A stretch of 64,000 nucleotides of DNA from positions 2,374,714 through 2,438,713 of the forward strand of contig NC_018393.1 in NCBI RefSeq assembly GCF_000208865.1, in the 5' to 3' direction. The position numbers and the translations under genes are program-made. Within the stretch, counting starts at the first letter, position 1. Each line of letters begins with the position of its first letter. The stretch comes from Neospora caninum Liverpool. Taxonomy: Eukaryota > Apicomplexa > Conoidasida > Eucoccidiorida > Sarcocystidae. Below the pieces are notes generated by a model. It made no database searches and had not been told where the DNA came from. It saw nothing but the letters and a program-made list of their open reading frames with translations. Below are positions 1 through 11,879 of this stretch, piece by piece.

Positions 1-206
1 GTACTACGTCCGTTAACGAGTCTTCCCGATTTCCGCATTCAGAGCTCCTCCAAAGAGATGTGGAAAGTATGAGGGGGTCTATGTTCCAATCTTAATCCTC
101 GCGTGATATCATCCTCTCTTGGAGTTCCATCGGATGAAAATCTTCCGAGTATACATTGCTACTTCTGGCCACGTTGGTATGCATACTACTCTCCCTCTGA
201 TTACAG

Positions 207-638
207 GTATGAATCGGACATCGGAGGTTCAGAGGCCGCTACGCACAGTACATCGAGGTGCCTTCGAATCCTCGAACGAAATGAACATTCGCAGCTCTGC
301 CGCGGATCGATCCTCCTCTTCCTCTGGGGATCAAGATGCGTACGAAGATGAAGATGAACAGGAACGTGATGGCGACAGCCTTGACCGTAGGACAGGGTGA
401 GTGTCTCAAAGGCGTCTTGACAAACGAGTCTAGCAGGGACGCAGTTTCTCTTATCCTCCCCTACAGGTCCGGACGCAGGCGTTATTTCGTTTTGGTGTTT
501 AAAGGGATTGAGGAAACCTACATATTTCGTGCCTCGTCCTATTTGGAATATCCACCCGTGGCATTTTCACGAGAGGAGGGCAATCTCTCTGAGTGGCACT
601 GCACAACAGCCCAGCACTACGCCTACTGTTTTCCTTGA
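207..638 (+). CDS. 3' end of an unrecognised gene (two exons, partial)
   Basis: Two exons can be joined: 207-396 (after a CTGATTACAG acceptor, ending at a strong CAGG|GTGAGTG donor) and 467-638 (after CTCCCCTACAG), with stop TGA at 636-638. The phase fits: two bases of a codon at the donor and one at the acceptor. The first exon encodes a Ser-rich then Asp/Glu-rich stretch; the second encodes about 57 residues with a short hydrophobic-aromatic run (RRRYFVLVFKG). No ATG is visible upstream in frame, so the 5' part is either beyond the window edge or in an exon I cannot place. No family is recognised. The exon call rests on splice signals only. Confidence 0.35.
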
Positions 639-1339
639 ATTCTCGAGGTCCCCTTCTTAAACAATTCACAAGTTCACTCCGGAAGGCTTTATGAAGCGAC
701 GTCTCAATTACTGCTACCAGCTTTCCCCTGAACGTAGCACTCATTTTACATGCATTCTGAAGTCCACGATGCCTTTCTTCACCCCTATCTACCGGGCAGC
801 GGAGCCGTAGCGGAGAGTCAACATACTCTTCTGGAAACATCAGTCAGCGCTGGATCTGCCACGACAGTCCGGCCACCGGATGCTTCACTGTGGAATATGT
901 TTTCAGAACTTCTGTGGATGCCTGCGCCATGCAGCCGCTGACCGCTCCGACGGCCGCAGGACCACCGCTGTCTGTGCCGCGTACCCGGTAGGCCACAGAG
1001 ATGCATAAGAGTAGAGACGGTGAACTCCACAAAGGAAGGAAAATGGAGGACGAGTCGTGACGGGTGCCATCTTCTCTACGCGACCTCACTCCTACTGGAG
1101 AGGCTCTTCGTTTTGTGCATCCACACGCAAGAGTGCCTGCTGCGTCGCAAGGTCCCACCATCGCGCGCAGAGATACACGTAACAGAGGACTGTCCCTACA
1201 AGGCGGCCATAAGTCATTCACCACGAGCCGTGCTTCTCGTCTACCTATTTCAGCCAAAGGTGCGCCTGTAAAGCCTGACATACGTTGCAGATGTGTGGAT
1301 ACATGTGTAGAACGCAGCTTATACATCGTCACAAAAAGC
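639..1339. other. Non-coding interval upstream of the 1340 gene
   Basis: Probable 3' UTR of the preceding gene and promoter/5' leader of the next. An open frame continues upstream of 1340 as far as 1064 but has no ATG there. No repeat or recognisable RNA is seen. Confidence 0.4.
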
Positions 1340-4300
1340 ATGAACCCGTTCGTTTCTTCACCGGATGTACGACCCGGTGACATTGCCGAACTTGCTTGGT
1401 CGTTGTTTGGGTCCTCCGGTCGTTGCTCACAGGTTCGATGTGTATTTTCTGTGACTGCGAGTCCCGAATTATTCGTCAGGTCTGTAGCCACTTCTCCGAT
1501 CCCTCCAGTGGAGGACTCGTTTTCACAAATATCGTCGGCGACTTCTTCGGCTGATTCACAGTCCACTCGTAACGGAATGTCCGGATCAAGCGGCCTAAGC
1601 ACACGCACATCCCAGGTCAACATGCTGTCCAGGGGGACAATCCATGCAACGCCGCCAAGGCCTCGCACTGCGGTGTCTTCGCCGGGCGATTCTTCATCTA
1701 CCCGTCTTGTCAGCTCGATCAACGTTTCTGACCCAGGCTCGGTCCGTTCTTCGGTCACGGAATCTCTAAACACGTGCAGAGCCACGGACGGCTTTCCGCG
1801 GACAAAACCGGAAACAGGCTCTGTTCTTGAAAACTGCCCACTGGGCGCAGAACGCGCTCGGCGCCCTTCCCCAGGCTGCTACTCGCCAATGCGCGAACCT
1901 CCATCAGCGCCTTTGAAACCACCAACGGCTGCGCGCGCATCACTTCCTCTTGCTGACGCACTGGAGTCAGGGGACCCGTGCGATGCTTCAGAGAGGCGTC
2001 GCTTCACAGGTGTTGAACAAGAGGTAGATATGCGGGAAGCGGCTGGCTGTGTGCGAAGATCTGCCTCCTTGCTGCTGTCTGCAGAGGCGCCTTCACACGC
2101 ATCGAAAGTCTCCAGCGCTACTTGTGGGCCTCCACCACTGCGAGCATCTGTAGTTCCCCTTCTGTTGGAACGAAACCCTCGAGAAGAACACGAGAGCAGC
2201 CGTTTCGCATATAAGCAGGAAGAAGGCTTCAGCCGTGTTTCACGTGAGAGTTCATCTAATCCTGTTCGGGCAACTCACACCGGATGCTTGGGAGGGATAA
2301 GGTCTTGGGGCCATCTCCGCAAGGCAGGACGCGCCGGATTTCCCCTTAGTTCTCGGTCATACCACTCTTCTCTCATTTCTCGGTATTCTCGGAGGTTCCC
2401 AGTGTTAGGGAGTGCAGGCACCCTCTGCGGCTGTAGCACTGCATTGAGTGGAGCAAGCACCGCCCGTCAGCCGTCCAGTGACTATGGATTTGAATCGAGA
2501 TTCTCTCTCTCGAGTTGCTGCATCGACCGACCCACCTGGCGATATCACCCTGCCGATGAATCTCTGTTTGCCGGAGCCACGTGGGCATGGGCTGGGGGAG
2601 ACCCTCAGGACGATTCCGGTGCTCAATGGCAGCCGGGCGGCTCGCGCAGGAATGACGAACGGGACCACCGATCCCCCGCGAACGACGCAGCACGGGAGAA
2701 TGCCACACGCACCAGAGGACGAGACAACCACTCGCGGTGTTTGTCAGCTCAGCAGTGGCAACCATGCGGCTCGGGCGTGACAAGCGTTCGTGGAGTCGCT
2801 GCCGAAGCAGTGGCTGCTTCGTTCTGTGCAGCCGCCCGGGCGGAAGGCGGATATCGGGGAGAACCGTGCCTTTTTCCTCGCTCGCCATCTTCTCGATCGA
2901 GCGGAAGGGGCGCGGGGACGAGCACAACGAGGGATGCCTGGTCCCGAGAAGGGAAAACAGAGAATCGCCCTTACTGCGAACCAGCCGGTGGGCGAGAAGC
3001 GCGGGAACGGAACGCCAGCGCGGAAGAACCTGAATGTGCTCGCGGCAGTATTGCTGCGGATGCAACGGTAGACAACAGTCTCGCGATCGGCGTAAGCGGA
3101 GAAACACAAACGAAAGAATCAGGAGAAAGTGTTGAAGAGCGGGGAAAGACGGAGTGCGGATGGGGACACTGGTGGTCCTCTCCAAAATCACGCGGCAGTG
3201 CAACCAGACTAGACAGGTGCACGCATTCCTTGTCTCCTCGAAGGCGTTTTGTGGGATCGACGCATTCGCGTGTCGAGCGGCCTCGAAGCGGAGTTTCCCG
3301 AATCGCCTCGCTGGTCTCCTCGCTCGGCGGGCAGAGGAGCAGTCCGCTCTCGCGAGGAGCAAGTTTCCGCTCCGGCGCTGTGAAAACTTCCCTTAAATCT
3401 GCCGCTGCTTTCTGGATGAGATCAGACCAAACTCGGAGCGACGGCGCCCCGGCTTCGCAGGGGCCGCTCAATGCTTGGGAGTCTCTTTCTTCGTCCGTGT
3501 CTGCTCTGTCAGTGTCATCCGTCCCAGAAGCTTGCTGTGTATCTGATGAATCGAGCCAAGCCGAAAGGCGACACGTGAGATGGTGGCAGTGAAAAACGGT
3601 GACTCATGTCGGTGGCTCTCGCCGAAAACATACCATACGTGGACAAAGAACCCGCGACGCCCGCACTTTGATGCGGAGGGACGTGAGGGAGGCGGTCCTG
3701 GTTCTGAGACCGGACAACACTTCCTTCCGATCGTGTATTTGCAGCTGTCCAGCTGAGCAGTGCTGGCTGGGGCACGCCTCCAGGACGGGACACGTGTGCG
3801 AACAACGCGTCAGATGGGGTTTCTATCAAACATCGTCGTGTCGGTATCGAGAAAAATGAATGAAGGAAACAGCGCCGCAAAGAGACTGACGGAGCACCAG
3901 CGACGCAAAAAAAGCTGCCTGTTGCCGAGCACATTCGCCTTACCGCTGTTCGTGTGTGCGTTGTTTGCGTGTATGTCACTCGCCGATCTTTTCCTCTTCC
4001 CCCCGATGGTGCAAAGCGTGTGGCAGCGCTCGCCCCGCCCTCTTCTCGCTCCCTCGACGGCTTCACACTTTTTCTGGACCGCGTTAAAACGAGAAAACAG
4101 ACCCCGCCGCACCATCCCTCCGCCACGTACAACTCCTCACTTCGTCAAACAGTCCAGAGGGCTCTCCATAATCTCCGGCAGCGTCGCGCCAATACCAGTT
4201 CTTCTCTTCGCTGTTCTTGCGACGAGGCAGACGGCAGCATCGGTCGAGATTATAGGGTATACTCGGGGAGCTCAGATTGTGAGGAATGCAGAACGCCGAA

Positions 4301-5102
4301 GAGCACCACGGTCGATCTAAAAGGGCGGCACGGCGGACGGGCGAACGACGGAGGCGAGAGAACCTCGTACATCTCTCCATTGACTGCAGCCGGCCGTAAT
4401 GCTTCAGACCCCCCCACTCCTTCTGCGTCTCCTTCTCGTTCCTCGGCTTCTTCTCCGTCTTCCTTTTGTTCTTGCTCAAGTCGAACTTCTGACGCTTCCT
4501 CTTCCAGCCACGTCGGAATGAAGGGGAACTCGCCAACCGACAGCAGTGCGCCCGCAAGGCGAGACTCAGACACAGACGCGGATGGCCGCAGAAAGGATGA
4601 CGAGGCAGAAATCGTGACAGCGATACTTCACAGACTCAAGGAAAAGAAGGAAATCTGTGAGGAACAGTCTGAGAGAAACAGCACCAAGCGCGACAGTTCT
4701 GAGAGCCGGGGTGATACACCTGAGCGCTTGCAACCAGGCGGGAGTGAACATTTGCCAAGTCAAGCAAGTACGGCTCGTCGCGAAGGAGCCTTGAGGAAAC
4801 GCTCGCCGTCGCGAGAAAGCATTCCGTATGATGAAGGGAAAAATACCGTTAGTGAAGGAGAATCTGGGAGAGTTCCGGCGGCACAGCAGGAGGGGAAGTT
4901 CCCTCTTCAAGTGAATAGGTGGCCAGGAGACACTTCAGTTTGCGCGCTGGCGGCAGCCAGGAAACTGAAACAGCAGAGGGATATGGCGGCAAAGGATGCG
5001 GTCCAGGCTGATCCTCCCAAGGCCTCACCCACTGCCCTACGAACAAAGCGCCATGTCCTTCTCCGACTAGTAATTGAGGATTGCCGCAGCGCACCGGTGT
5101 AG
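1340..5102 (+). CDS. Large low-complexity protein of unknown function, two exons
   Basis: Exon 1 is 1340-3574, starting at ATG (MNPFVSSPDV) and ending ACAC|GTGAGA. Exon 2 is 4017-5102, following a tract rich in C/T (CTTTTCCTCTTCCCCCC) and an AAAG acceptor. Both borders are phase 0 and give a product of about 1106 residues. Exon 2 has no in-frame ATG until 4518, which favours splicing over an independent gene. An alternative phase-compatible acceptor lies at 4181. The protein is rich in Ser, Arg, Pro and Glu and looks mostly disordered; the only ordered-looking part is a short charged helix (EAEIVTAILHRLKEKKE) in exon 2. No domain, signal peptide or membrane segment is seen, and I do not recognise the family. 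Antisense open frames across exon 1 lack ATG starts and splice support. Confidence 0.5.
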
Positions 5103-6023
5103 CTTTGGTTTTTTAACGACCGAGCGAACATTCCGTCATGCTCATCTTACGTAGACGATTATGACCTTCGGAACAGGAACCGCTGAGACAGCCGACGTAA
5201 AATTCGTGTACTTTTGCTTTTAGACTGTCTGGCGCTACTGCAGACGACGGGTGCGTGTTTTATGCATGCCCGTACACTCCGATATTTGACGTGTTGGGAG
5301 GGCAGTCTGGAACTGCCGCATCTTTGCTATCCCAGTGTTTCCATACATGAGTCGCGTAACGAGAGGAAGCAGCAAGGATGGAGACAAAAACTGCTGTCTT
5401 CCATCTTAACGACTGCTCGTTAGTGGCTGCATTCCTTAGACAAGAATTCTTATCAAGTTCAGCATTGATTAGAAGAAACGAAGCAACCGGCTCTTCCACT
5501 TCGCCCTCTCTCACCCTCGCGGGGTTCCTCACCACCTGTCCGCGTGTGGCAATTTCCTTTCGGTTGCCATGACAAAGTTCACATGGAATGCAAGATGTGT
5601 ACACATTCTACGAAAAATGCGACGTAGACCTCCAGGATCCCGGTATTCTCAGTCAGCGACCACCCTCTACTGAGAAGAGGCACAGACTCTGGGAGTCCGG
5701 TCAGGCTCGCCACCAGCCGTTTTTTTAAGCGACACCACAATCAATTCTGAGACTGCCTTTCATCTGCCAGTGTCCTCTGCGACGCGTGGGGTCTATCGCA
5801 CCCGATAACACTGTGGGAACAAAATGAGACTCGCGCGAAGCAAAGAAAAAACGGCCACGAAGGTGAAAAGGAGCTAAACCGACTACCCAGTGTGAGCACG
5901 GGGAGATGAAACAGCGCACATCACGTGGATACCACACAACACACGAGGCAGAGACGAGAAACAGAGAGATCCAGGGGAGAGGAAAAGCCCGGAAGTGGCG
6001 ACATCTCAGTCAGCCCCCACCGT
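5103..6023. other. Convergent intergenic region
   Basis: Lies between the stop of the plus-strand 1340 gene and the stop of the minus-strand RRP12 gene, so it should hold both 3' UTRs. Only short unsupported open frames are present. Confidence 0.5.
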
Positions 6024-9000
6024 TTATCGTCGACTTTTGCGCGTTTTACTCATGGGTTTGCGTACGCCGGTCTTCGACTTGCCCTTCTCACCAGCGACGC
6101 GCTTCTTCTTCTTTACCAGAGTTGCCAGACTCTGCAAGAGGCGAGAACACAGCCCACAAAAAGATACTAGGCAGGATGCAAACGACGGAACGGCGCCAGG
6201 TCAAGCTTGCCACATGCCTCTGAAAAGATGCCTGTGGGTCACTGACGTCACAGTGAGACAAAATGACAACGAACGCCATTCTGGCCTAAACGAAGCGCTA
6301 AATTAAGCAGTCTCACTCCCGCTTTTCTCTCCTTCAACTGTGTATTGCCTGCTCGTGATATGGGCATCTCTCGCGTAAAATCAGCCACAGCTGCTTCAAA
6401 CACTGAGGACAAGCCCAATACGCACCCTGCGTCTGCTACAGAGCTGCGCCATCTATCATCTTTAGGCTGGTAGGACAAATGATCATAGTCACGAGGGGTT
6501 CCGTTGCCATTCGGAAACCGGTATCGGGAGCCTCACGCTTGGAAGGCCCCGATGCCTACGACGTCTGGCTGAACACAAACTTTCCTGGCGCGCTACGAGT
6601 CAGCAGCAAAGTCGAAGAGGAAACGACGAGGACTCCTGGGGAAAGGCCTCGCTGCAGAGAGACGGCGTCTCCGTAGAACTTGACCCATCCCGTGTTTAAA
6701 ACTGTGAGGGACGCTTGCTTCTAACAATTGTTTCTACGAGTTTTCCGCTACATTTATGGGCGTGCACATACGCGAGTCACTGTCTGGAAAACCACCGCAT
6801 TCAGTGGTCTTCCCTGTCCATGGGGTAAATCACAGTTATCCCGAACCAAGGGAGACTGCTCACGCGACGCATTTTGCAACTTGTCTCCGTTTCCTTGTAA
6901 ATCTTACCTGTAGAGCTTGTGGTCTGTGCTTCTCTCTGAGCATCACCCGATTGAGGCGGATGTACGCGAAAGGCTCAACTTTGTTATTCTGTTTGACGTC
7001 TCCACGCGCCTTCTTAGCCTTAAATTCATCTCCGCTTTTCTGCACAAAGTGCCCCCTTCTTCGCTCCTCCCTCGCTGACTTCATCGCCTCCCGACGAGCA
7101 GCAAGACAACTCAAATTTTTCCTCTGGACGCCCTGCTGCGCAACCTTTCGGTTCTTCGCCAGCGCCGAGGGAGACTGAAGAACGGCAACAGTGAAACCGA
7201 ATATAAGCATGGGGCAGGGGAAGCAGAACAGTAAGGGCCGATAACAGAAAAACAAGCTGGCGTCGTTAGAAAAAACACGGCACAATGGAATGCAGCCGGT
7301 TTCGCATTCTGTCCAAGGGAAAAGGACTATATATTTTCCGTTCTGTGAGCTAAGAGTAGTAGCAACTTCCGGTTTCATGCAGTCGCAGGAGAATCTGAAT
7401 GAGACAGAGAAAGATGACGATGCGGCAGGGAAGACAAACGGAACGGCGCCTTCCCTTTGTCGTAACGGTTTTGTATCGCGCCTATTCCCTCTCCCCTTTT
7501 GGATACAGGCCTTCCGCTGTGGTACTTACACTGGATTTCTTCTCAGCACCGCGCCCGGCGTTGGGCCCAGCCGCTGCAGACGACACTTTGCCGATCGTGA
7601 AGCCAGGATCTGAGAACAGCCACAGTTGGGGCGCAGGACGCATAACCTTCGTAGTCAAATGCCGGGATCTGTTCACTTGCATACGCATTCTTCACCTGGT
7701 TGCACGAACTGCTTCATGCATGCGCGTGCATACGAATACGCTCATTCCTTATCCAGCCGGATACAGTGAACGAAATACAGATGCCTGCGTGGCGTCCGAT
7801 GGACGCATCTCTACACTGAGGCCGGCCGACCACATGAAATCGGAGAAATCGGTGTGACGCAAAACGGACGGAACCGGCAACCGGCACATTGCGGACGGAG
7901 GCTAGCACTTTGTGGCGCAGGCAGAACGCGTGCGTACACAGGAACGCGCTAAGAATGTCTACACAACAAAGCCAGTTAACCGGCGTGGCATTACGCCCTT
8001 TTGTGCCTCCGTCGTCCCACTCCTCCTCTCCGCCTTTGGAGCCCCAATCCGTCCAGATGACTTGGAGTTCGCGGTTTCCATGGCATCTGCAGACCCCCGC
8101 GGGTGTGCATTTTTCCTCTGTTCAGACTGCGGCTGCCAGTCACCCCCGGTTCCGCCTGTTCCCGCGGATCCCTCTCGCTCGCGAGGTTTTCGATTTCCTT
8201 TCCCTCTTCCGCACCGCTTTCCTCACCTCTGTCGTCTTCCTCGTCCTCGTTTTCAGGAATAACAAGTCGGCCCTCTTCATTCCAGGTCAAATTCGCAACC
8301 TTATTGCGCTCCGCCTCTGGCAGAATTCGCCGCCGGTGTTTCGCCAGAGGCTGATTGAGAATGACGCGATGAGCTGCAGCCGCCGAACAGAAGTCGAGAG
8401 GCAGTTCGCCCGCGCTATCTTCAAGAAGCATGACGCCTTCCGTGGACGCGTCGCCCGAGGTCGCCCGAGTCTGTTGAGGCAGCAGACGAGACAGAGATAG
8501 AGACGGGTAGATACAGAAACAGAAGGAAAGAAGGAAACGGAAGAAAACGGCATGTCGAGTGCAAATTCCCAGGCGCTGACGCGAACCAAAACCAAAGTGG
8601 GTGGGCGCGGAACAGACGTACAGAATGGCGACGGGGTAGTTGGCGAGAAACACCAGCAAAAGTAAGGACATAGGCGCCAGAACAAAGGCGACGAAGACAG
8701 ACCAGAAGCGAGTGAACGTTGCAGGACCACCAGAACGAAACAACGTTCACGGGAGCAGACTACAGATGGAGAAAAGGCCCAAGACCTGGCCACAAATGGA
8801 ACGAGGGGAGGCGCACGAGCGAAAGTGAAAGGATCGAGCAGAAGAGGAACTGAAGGTGTAGAATATCAACACAATGCGCAAGCAGGCAACAACTCCCATG
8901 CATGTGATCAATCAGACTGAAGGTTGCAAACGTTTTCGCATATCGCTTTGAGATGTGCGTGTTGCCCCCGTTAACAGTCCCCCTTGGCGGCTCCCGTGCC

Positions 9001-11709
9001 TGTGAGCCAGGGACTGAAGGAAGGTGAGTCTCGCCTCCCGTTGATGTTTCTCATCGTGCTCGACCCTTCTCTGCAGTCTCCGCTTTCGCTGCTTTTCCCT
9101 TTCCACCTTACGCGTTTCCTGTTTCTGTTTCTGCGGCCTTCTGTGTCACTGTCATCTTCCTCCTCGAATGCATCCAGCAGCTGCTTCATAGGGGAAAACG
9201 ACGTCGCGCTGTCTTTCTTCTCCGTGTCCTCCACCTCTTCGTCCTCTTCTCCGAGAGACTGAGTATTGGCTCTACGCTTTCTGGCCGCTGCCTTCTTTCC
9301 TGACAACGGCCGGTCCTAGGGATCGATAGGGAGGCAGAGAAAAAGAACGAGATGCGAAACACCGGCATGAACGACGAATCTAGTGAATACGAACAAACAA
9401 GGCGGAAGTGGTTTGGCTCAGGTTCACAGCGGAAGGCTTGAGAGAGTTATCTTTACAAGCGCCAAACGGATGCAGATATTTTCGGGACTAGAGACAAAGT
9501 CCAGGGACCGCAGATTAGCAAGAGGGGGTATCAAGCGAAACCTGACCGGAAAGGAAGTGAAGCATAAAAGCGCACATACAACGCGAACAAACCTAAGATA
9601 TAAGAAAACAGACAGAACATACGGAGATGAACTAGCGAACAGACGGAGAGTCATCCACGAAAGGAAGGGACAACGGGGACAGGGCGAATCACTAGAACTG
9701 AAAACAAAAGCCCGAGGCGCTTCTCGTCTCAACCACTCTCGATTCCGCTTCAAACAGCACGGTCCCTGTGAACGACTGCCGTCGGCTGGACTAGCTTACC
9801 TCATCATCTTCGTCTTCTTCGTCGTCCTCGTCCATTATCTCGGAAAAGGCGTCATTCTCCTTCTTGCCGCGTTTCCCTCTCCCGTTCGTATGTTCATTCT
9901 CGTCGTCGATGCCATGCTTAAAATCAAGTTCGTCCCACGACAGGCCTTCGTGCTGCAGAACAAACATTCACGCACCTTCACAAAGTGTTCAGCAACACTC
10001 ACACGGCTACACACAAAGACAAAGCGAGCGTAGCAGACCACCTGAAAAAGACACCCCGCCTGGGCTGGCCGGAGCTCGCGGGAAGAGGGAAGGAGCAAAG
10101 AGAGGACGCGCGAGGAGAAAGCAGGCGCCGACAAGTCTGCTCGCAACCCTGTTGGTGGGCATGAACGAACCACGCCGCTTCAAATGCCGGACAGCCAAGA
10201 TCCGGCTCCGGTGCAAACTGGAGGAATCCTGAGGAACCACTTTCGAAGCGTCGTCGCCCACGCGGCAAGTTGGCGCCGACGGCGGTGAACCCCACTTCTG
10301 TGTTCAGAAGGTGTGAGCGATGAACGGCTGTCGTTCGTGCAACGTAACCTGAGAATCCGTCGCGCAATTCTTTCGCTTCTGCTGCGACAAGCCGAGTGTG
10401 AACCTACGAGCTTGCGATTCAAGACGTCCACGCGTGCCAGTTTACGGTATCACGCTCGTCTCTTGAGGTTTAGAACACGAGAAAAGAGTGAAAACACGCG
10501 GAACCAGGCCGGCCCTTACCAGCGCCTTATTGACGAGAAGTTCTCGGAGTTGCTGCTTTCGAACGCTCTTCTGGAGATGGCGCAGCAGCGGCAGATGCTC
10601 CGACGGGAACGCTTCTTGCACTGAACCTTCACCCTGAAGCAGCGGCACACGAAAGAGAAAGGATGAAACAGACAGAAAAGGGGAAAGGCGTGTGCGGAAA
10701 GGCAGGCGCAAGGAACGCGGACCGAGGACGAAAGGAGACCGAGCGAAATCCGCCGATGAAAACGAGAACCATTCATTTGGACGAAAAAAGTAGGCACTAC
10801 CGGCGGGGGGAAGACCCGGAGCAAGGCAGCAACAGACAATGAGAATCCAGAGCCCCGCCAGAGTCCAACAGCGAACAGACAAGGAAAGAAAGCTGAGAAA
10901 CGCAACACAAGCAGAAACGTTTCCAGAGCGCAAAGCGCCACCAAAGAGCGAAAAACACGTGCAAACAATGCAAAACACAGGCAGGACAACGCGAGAAGAC
11001 ACTTGCAAGTGGCTGATGACAAACGTTCTTGTAGTACGGGGAGCCTTGCGCGTTGCTGACGTCGCGGTGCTGAGAGTCGAAATATGCGCCACACTACCCT
11101 CAGCAGTGCCAACAGGAAGTGCACGCCCTGGTGTCTTGCCAAAGAGGTTTGACGACGCTTGTGGCGTCCCCGTCGCAACGCGTGAACTCTCGCGACCTCG
11201 CACGTTTCCATTCATACCAGCTTCTTCAGAAGCTTCTCGATCAACCGCCGGATTTTCATCTTGGCTGAGGAAACACACAAGACGCCAACTGGAACTGTGC
11301 ATTCCCCATGCATACACGCGTTTACTGCCGTCGCTAAAAAGACAAAGACAATAGGGCAGAAACGCGTAGGGGCACGCGAATGTGCGCATGTCCGCATCAC
11401 AGGAAGCATACACGGATACGCACATGCGGGTGCAAACCATTCGCGTCTTCTATCAATCAGTCTATCCACCTATATATATATATATATATTCTTGAATTGT
11501 ATATATGGATATACAAACCAAGTGAAACGGAAACGAGAACCATGCAACTGGAAATTTGCATACAATTGTACGTATGAATGTTTGTACGTATATATATATA
11601 TATATATATATTCTTGAATTGTATATATGGATATACAAACCAAGTGAAACGGAAACGAGAACCATGCAACTGGAAATTTGCATACAATTGTACGTATGAA
11701 TGTTTGTAC

Positions 11710-11745
<36 letters not shown>

Positions 11746-11841
11746 TTGAATTGTATATATGGATATACAAACCAAGTGAAACGGAAACGAGAACCATGCA
11801 ACTGGAAATTTGCATACAATTGTACGTATGAATGTTTGTAC

Positions 11842-11879
<38 letters not shown>

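Noticed and set aside
844..3471. Minus-strand open frames antisense to the 1340 gene (for example 844-1785 and 2373-3362)
   Set aside because: The first begins at a GTG and not an ATG; none shows a domain or phase-matched splice partners, and the plus-strand frame is longer. A minus-strand gene cannot be fully excluded.
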